Shown: positions 60,669 to 64,000 of the stretch, in pieces
Layout of the letters: each line of letters begins with the position of its first letter
How positions within the stretch are numbered: the stretch's first letter is position 1
NCBI RefSeq assembly: GCF_947495735.1
Contig: NZ_CANMAA010000004.1
Span: forward strand, 281,368 to 345,367
Source: an uncultured Pseudokineococcus sp.
GTDB taxonomy: Bacteria > Actinomycetota > Actinomycetes > Actinomycetales > Quadrisphaeraceae
Length of the DNA stretch: 64,000 nt
Direction of reading: 5' to 3'
Notes under the pieces: generated by a model
Databases searched by the model: none
Told to the model about the DNA's origin: nothing
What the model saw: only the letters and a program-made list of their open reading frames with translations
Translations under genes and position numbers: made by a program

Positions 60669-61307
60669 GTGGAGCTGCCCGACGTCGTCCGCGCGCGGCG
60701 CGCCTGCCGGTCCTTCGACGCCGGCGCCCCTGTGCCGCGCGGGCTCCTGCGCGAGCTGGTGGACCTGGCGACGCGCGCCCCGAGCGCCGGCGCGTCGCAG
60801 GGCTGGGACTTCCTCGTGCTCGCCGGCCCCGGGGACGTCGCGCGCTACTGGGCCGCGACGACCGACCCCGTGCGCCCGCCCGACCGCTGGCTGCGGGGCC
60901 TGCGCACGGCCCCCGCGCTCGTCCTCGCCTGGAGCCGCGAGGAGGCCTACCGCGAGCGGTACGCGCTGGCGGACAAGGCCTCCGGGGACCACGCGCCGGC
61001 GGACCCGGCGGCGCGGTGGCCCGTGCCCTACTGGCACGTCGACACCGGCATGGCCGTGGCCCTGCTGCTGCTGGGCGCCGAGCACGCCGGCCTCGGCGCC
61101 TGCCCCTTCGCGGTCCCGACCGCGCGGGTGGCCGCCGTGCGGGAGGCCTTCGGCGTGCCGCCGGACCGGGTCCCCGTCATGGCCGTCGCCCTCGGGACCC
61201 CGGCGCCGCACCCGGACGGCCCGCCGCCCGGGGGCCCGCGCGCCTCCCGCCGGCGCCCGCTGGACGACGTCGCCCACGACGGCCGCTTCGGGACGCCGCT
61301 GCGCTGA
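60669..61307 (+). CDS. Nitroreductase family protein
   Basis: FMN-dependent nitroreductase-like protein of 212 residues: VVRARRACRSFDAGAPVPRGLLRELVDLATRAPSAGASQGWDFLVL (FMN phosphate loop) and HVDTGMAVALLLLGAEHAGLGACPF with the FMN-binding C-terminal LGTPAPHPDG. NAD(P)H-dependent reduction of nitro compounds or quinones is expected; physiological substrate unknown. GTG with a weak GAGGCCACC leader; TAGCCT (60615-60620) is a candidate -10 with a 5' leader. Confidence 0.88.
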   Translation: MELPDVVRARRACRSFDAGAPVPRGLLRELVDLATRAPSAGASQGWDFLVLAGPGDVARYWAATTDPVRPPDRWLRGLRTAPALVLAWSREEAYRERYALADKASGDHAPADPAARWPVPYWHVDTGMAVALLLLGAEHAGLGACPFAVPTARVAAVREAFGVPPDRVPVMAVALGTPAPHPDGPPPGGPRASRRRPLDDVAHDGRFGTPLR

Positions 61308-61337
61308 CCGGGGCGGAGCGTCCGCGAGGATGGGCCC

Positions 61338-63860
61338 ATGGCACGCCGCACCTCCGCCCCCGCCGGCCCGCCCCCGGGCGAGGGCCGCGTCGTCGACATC
61401 GACGTCGCGGCCGAGATGGAGGGCTCCTTCCTCGAGTACGCCTACTCCGTCATCTACGCCCGGGCGCTGCCCGACGCGCGCGACGGCCTCAAGCCCGTGC
61501 AGCGCCGGATCCTCTACGCGATGGCGGACATGGGCCTGCGCCCGGAGCGCGCGCACGTCAAGTGCAGCCGCGTCGTCGGCGAGGTCATGGGCAAGCTGCA
61601 CCCCCACGGGGACACGGCCATCTACGACGCCATGGTGCGGATGGCGCAGCCGTTCAGCCTGCGGCTGCCCCTGGTCGACGGCCACGGCAACTTCGGCTCG
61701 CTCGACGACGGCCCCGCGGCCGCCCGCTACACCGAGGCCCGCATGGCGGCGTCCGCCTCGCTGATGGTGGCCGACCTCGACGAGGACGTCGTCGACCTCG
61801 TCCCCAACTACGACGGCTCGCTGCAGCAGCCCGGCGTGCTGCCCTCGGCGCTGCCGAACCTGCTCGTCAACGGCGCCAGCGGCATCGCCGTCGGCATGGC
61901 CACCAACATGCCGCCGCACAACCTCGTCGAGGTCGTCGCCGCCGCGCGCCACCTCATCGAGCGCCCGGACGCGACGCTCGAGGACCTCCTGCGCTTCGTG
62001 CCGGGCCCCGACCTGCCCTCCGGGGGGCGGATCATCGGCCTCGACGGGGTCCGCGAGGCCTACGCCTCCGGCCGCGGGACCTTCCGCACCCGGGCCACCA
62101 CGCGCGTGGAGCAGATCACCCCGCGCCGCAAGGGCATCGTCGTCACCGAGCTGCCCTACGGCGTCGGCCCCGAGCGCGTCGTCGAGAAGATCGCCGACGC
62201 GGTGAAGTCCCGACGCCTGCAGGGCGTCTCGGACGTCCAGGACCTCACCGACCGCGAGAGCGGCCTGCGCCTGGTGGTCGAGGTGAAGTCGGGCTTCGAC
62301 CCGGACGCCGTGCTGGAGCAGCTGTACCGCCTCACGCCGATGGAGGACTCCTTCGGCGTGAACAACGTCTGCCTCGTCGAGGGCCAGCCGCGCACGCTCG
62401 GGCTGCGCGAGCTGCTGTCCGTCTACGTCGAGCACCGGCTGGACGTCGTGCGCCGCCGCAGCCGGTACCGCCTGCGGCGGGCCTCCGAGCGCCTGCACCT
62501 CGTCGAGGGCCTGCTCGTCGCCGTCGCGGACATCGACGAGGTCATCGCCGTCATCCGCTCCAGCGACGACGCGGCCGCGGCCCGCGAGCGGCTCATGACC
62601 GTCTTCGAGCTGAGCCAGGCCCAGGCCGAGCACATCCTCGAGCTGCAGCTGCGGCGCCTGACCCGCTTCTCCACGCTCGAGCTCGAGAGCCGGCGCGACG
62701 AGCTGCGCGCGACCATCGCCGAGCTCGAGGCGATCCTCGGGGACGAGCAGCGCCTGCGCGGCGTCGTCTCCGACGAGCTGGCGGAGGTCGCCCGCGAGCA
62801 CGGGACGCCGCGGCGCACGGTGCTGCTGGAGGCCTCCGGCGCGACCGCCACCGCGGCGCGCGGCGCGCGCGCACGAGGCCCCGCGGCCCCGCTGGAGGTG
62901 CCCGACTTCACCTGCTGGCTGCTGCTGTCGGCCACGGGCCTGCTCGCGCGGACCTCCAGCGCCGCCGACGGCGACGCCCCCGCCCCGCCTCCCGTGCCGG
63001 CCGGGCTCCCCGGTGCCGACCGCGCGGCGCACGACGTGGTGGTCAGCGCGGTGCGGACGAGCGCGCGCGGCGAGGTGGGCGCCGTCACGAGCCGCGGGCG
63101 CGTCCTGCGGCTGCCGGTCGTCGACGTGCCGGCCCTGCCGCCGGTGCACGGGGCGCCCTCGCTGGCCGGCGGGGCCCCGCTCGTGGACTTCACCACGGGC
63201 CTCGAGCGCGGCGAGCGCGTCGTCGGGCTCGCGCGCCTCGACGTCCCCGAGGGCGGCGGCGGGCTGGCGCTCGCGACGGCGGGCGGGGTGGTGAAGCGGG
63301 TCGCGCCCGGCGAGGCGCCCGCGCGGGAGGAGTTCCCCGTCGTCGGGCTCCGGGACGGGGACGAGGTGGTCGGCGCCCTCGACCTGCCCGACGACGACCG
63401 CGACCTCGTCCTGGTGACCAGCGACGCCCAGCTGCTGCGCTTCCCCGTCACGGCCGTGCGCCCCCAGGGCCGGGCCGCCGGCGGGATGGCCGGCGTGCGG
63501 CTGGCCGCCGGCGCCCGCGTCGTCGCCCTGGGGGCCGTAGCCGCAGGGGACGAGGCGGACGCCCGGGTCGTCACGGTCGCCGGGTCGTCGAACGCCCTGC
63601 CGGGCACCGAGAACGGCACCGCCAAGGTGGCGCCCTTCACCGAGTACCCCGCCAAGGGCCGCGGCACCGGGGGCGTGCGCTGCCACCGCTTCCTGCGCGG
63701 GGAGGACGCCCTCGTGCTCGCCTTCGTCGGCGCCGGTCCGGTGGTGGCCGGGGCGTCCTCGGGCGCCGCGGTGCCCCTGCCGGAGGAGGTCGGGCGCCGC
63801 GACGGCTCCGGCGCGCCGCTCGGCCAGCCCGTCGTGGGCCTCGGCGGGCGGGTCGGCTAG
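61338..63860 (+). CDS. parC: Topoisomerase IV subunit A / second GyrA-type protein (ParC)
   Basis: Type IIA topoisomerase breakage-reunion subunit, 840 residues. Catalytic Tyr131 (ARYTEARM) and the quinolone region with [22 protein letters not shown] (Thr93 where E. coli GyrA has Ser83, Asp97 kept) are present. A six-bladed C-terminal beta-pinwheel follows (about 520-840), with blades such as [24 protein letters not shown] and [11 protein letters not shown]. The actinobacterial gene order near sepH and tdk supports ParC rather than GyrA, which would sit with gyrB near oriC. ATG at 61338 has GAGGAT 6 nt upstream. The stop TAG lies within an IS insertion target. Confidence 0.92.
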   Translation: MARRTSAPAGPPPGEGRVVDIDVAAEMEGSFLEYAYSVIYARALPDARDGLKPVQRRILYAMADMGLRPERAHVKCSRVVGEVMGKLHPHGDTAIYDAMVRMAQPFSLRLPLVDGHGNFGSLDDGPAAARYTEARMAASASLMVADLDEDVVDLVPNYDGSLQQPGVLPSALPNLLVNGASGIAVGMATNMPPHNLVEVVAAARHLIERPDATLEDLLRFVPGPDLPSGGRIIGLDGVREAYASGRGTFRTRATTRVEQITPRRKGIVVTELPYGVGPERVVEKIADAVKSRRLQGVSDVQDLTDRESGLRLVVEVKSGFDPDAVLEQLYRLTPMEDSFGVNNVCLVEGQPRTLGLRELLSVYVEHRLDVVRRRSRYRLRRASERLHLVEGLLVAVADIDEVIAVIRSSDDAAAARERLMTVFELSQAQAEHILELQLRRLTRFSTLELESRRDELRATIAELEAILGDEQRLRGVVSDELAEVAREHGTPRRTVLLEASGATATAARGARARGPAAPLEVPDFTCWLLLSATGLLARTSSAADGDAPAPPPVPAGLPGADRAAHDVVVSAVRTSARGEVGAVTSRGRVLRLPVVDVPALPPVHGAPSLAGGAPLVDFTTGLERGERVVGLARLDVPEGGGGLALATAGGVVKRVAPGEAPAREEFPVVGLRDGDEVVGALDLPDDDRDLVLVTSDAQLLRFPVTAVRPQGRAAGGMAGVRLAAGARVVALGAVAAGDEADARVVTVAGSSNALPGTENGTAKVAPFTEYPAKGRGTGGVRCHRFLRGEDALVLAFVGAGPVVAGASSGAAVPLPEEVGRRDGSGAPLGQPVVGLGGRVG

Positions 63861-63861
63861 C

Positions 63862-64000
63862 TGTACTGCCCAGGGACGTTGGTCGGGTGAGTGCGACGTG
63901 AGCGTGTGAGCGCGTCGTGACGTGGGTGAGGACCTCCCGGTGTGGAGTGGGACTGCTGAAGGTTCCGCACCACGACCAGGAGGTCCTCGTGTCCCACGCT
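63862..64000 (+). mobile_element. IS481-family-like insertion sequence, left end only
   Basis: The sequence begins TGTACTGCCCAGGGACGTTG directly after GCTAGC (63856-63861), whose CTAG core includes the parC stop codon. IS481 elements prefer CTAG targets and their ends begin TGT. A transposase start follows 127 nt later. Only 139 bp are inside the window, so the right end, terminal repeat match and target duplication cannot be checked. Confidence 0.7.
63989..64000 (+). CDS. IS481-family-like transposase, first four codons
   Basis: GTG TCC CAC GCT encodes M-S-H-A after a strong ribosome site (AGGAGGT at 63979-63985). Many actinobacterial IS481 transposases begin MSHAN. The rest of the gene lies beyond the window, so the family call rests on the start, the ribosome site and the upstream IS end. 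Confidence 0.6.

Noticed and set aside
57627..63686. A continuous 2019-codon open frame on the minus strand across the Pat-like, nitroreductase and parC region
   Set aside because: It is a GC-rich antisense shadow. It crosses several genes with clear catalytic motifs on their own strands and has no recognisable domain.

Overview
The window is about 75% G+C chromosomal DNA with near-complete G/C at third codon positions. It carries many actinobacteria-restricted families: SepH, DUF3000, DUF3093, DUF3159, DUF3710, DUF4193, DUF5998 and the coproporphyrin-type haem enzymes HemQ/ChdC and an Fe-S ferrochelatase. It is therefore an actinomycete chromosome. The order acnA - dxs - RNase D/DUF3000 - hemE and dut - suhB - hemH - sepH - tdk - DUF5998 - Pat - parC recalls the conserved core of Streptomyces-like genomes, interrupted by lineage-specific genes. 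A FliA/WhiG-like promoter would fit a motile or sporulating lineage such as Kineosporiales, but the genus is a guess. No rRNA, tRNA or CRISPR array was found.

Layout. 1-2466: a lower-GC, accessory-looking segment with a Ser/Thr kinase that runs off the left edge, then a gene-poor stretch. 2467-10400: a YihY membrane protein, then the trehalose-from-glycogen operon glgX(treX)-treY-treZ. 10398-15581: a Tat-exported six-hairpin glycosidase-like protein, ZapE, rhodanese-SufE and a RibD-type reductase. 15750-23103: an HNH/DUF222 protein, a membrane-anchored hydrolase with DoxX, a LigC-type DNA ligase, small proteins, MsrB and an acetyltransferase. 23183-30134: hemE-hemG-hemQ, DUF3000, a LuxR-type regulator and RNase D. 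30182-38441: a TM2 protein, dxs, hydrolases and aconitase behind a perfect 22-bp palindrome. 38564-45278: a uracil-methyltransferase, a KimA/APC-type transporter, two TrkA-type K+ regulators, DUF3159 and an OB-fold protein. 45573-54694: DUF3710, dut, DUF3093, SDR, DUF4193, suhB, hemH, sepH and tdk. 54787-63860: a phosphodiesterase with DUF5998, an FkbM methyltransferase, a Pat-like acetyltransferase/acyl-CoA synthetase fusion, a nitroreductase and topoisomerase IV subunit A. 63862-64000: the left end of an IS481-family-like element, inserted in the CTAG that holds the parC stop codon.

Recurring themes. (1) About 20 genes have an NANNNT -10 hexamer (often TAGCGT, TAGGGT or TACCGT) only 6-8 nt before the start codon, which predicts leaderless mRNAs and was used to choose starts. 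(2) Operon partners overlap by GTGA or ATGA at eight junctions, implying translational coupling. (3) Convergent or terminal gene ends carry long perfect hairpins without U-tracts. (4) Many housekeeping proteins carry in-frame low-complexity repeats or extensions.

Most of the window is conserved core. The best candidates for something less described are the kinase with a spore-associated-protein-like ectodomain on a 12-residue repeat stalk, the acnA palindrome, and the FliA-like promoter driving a response regulator that lacks its phospho-acceptor Asp.
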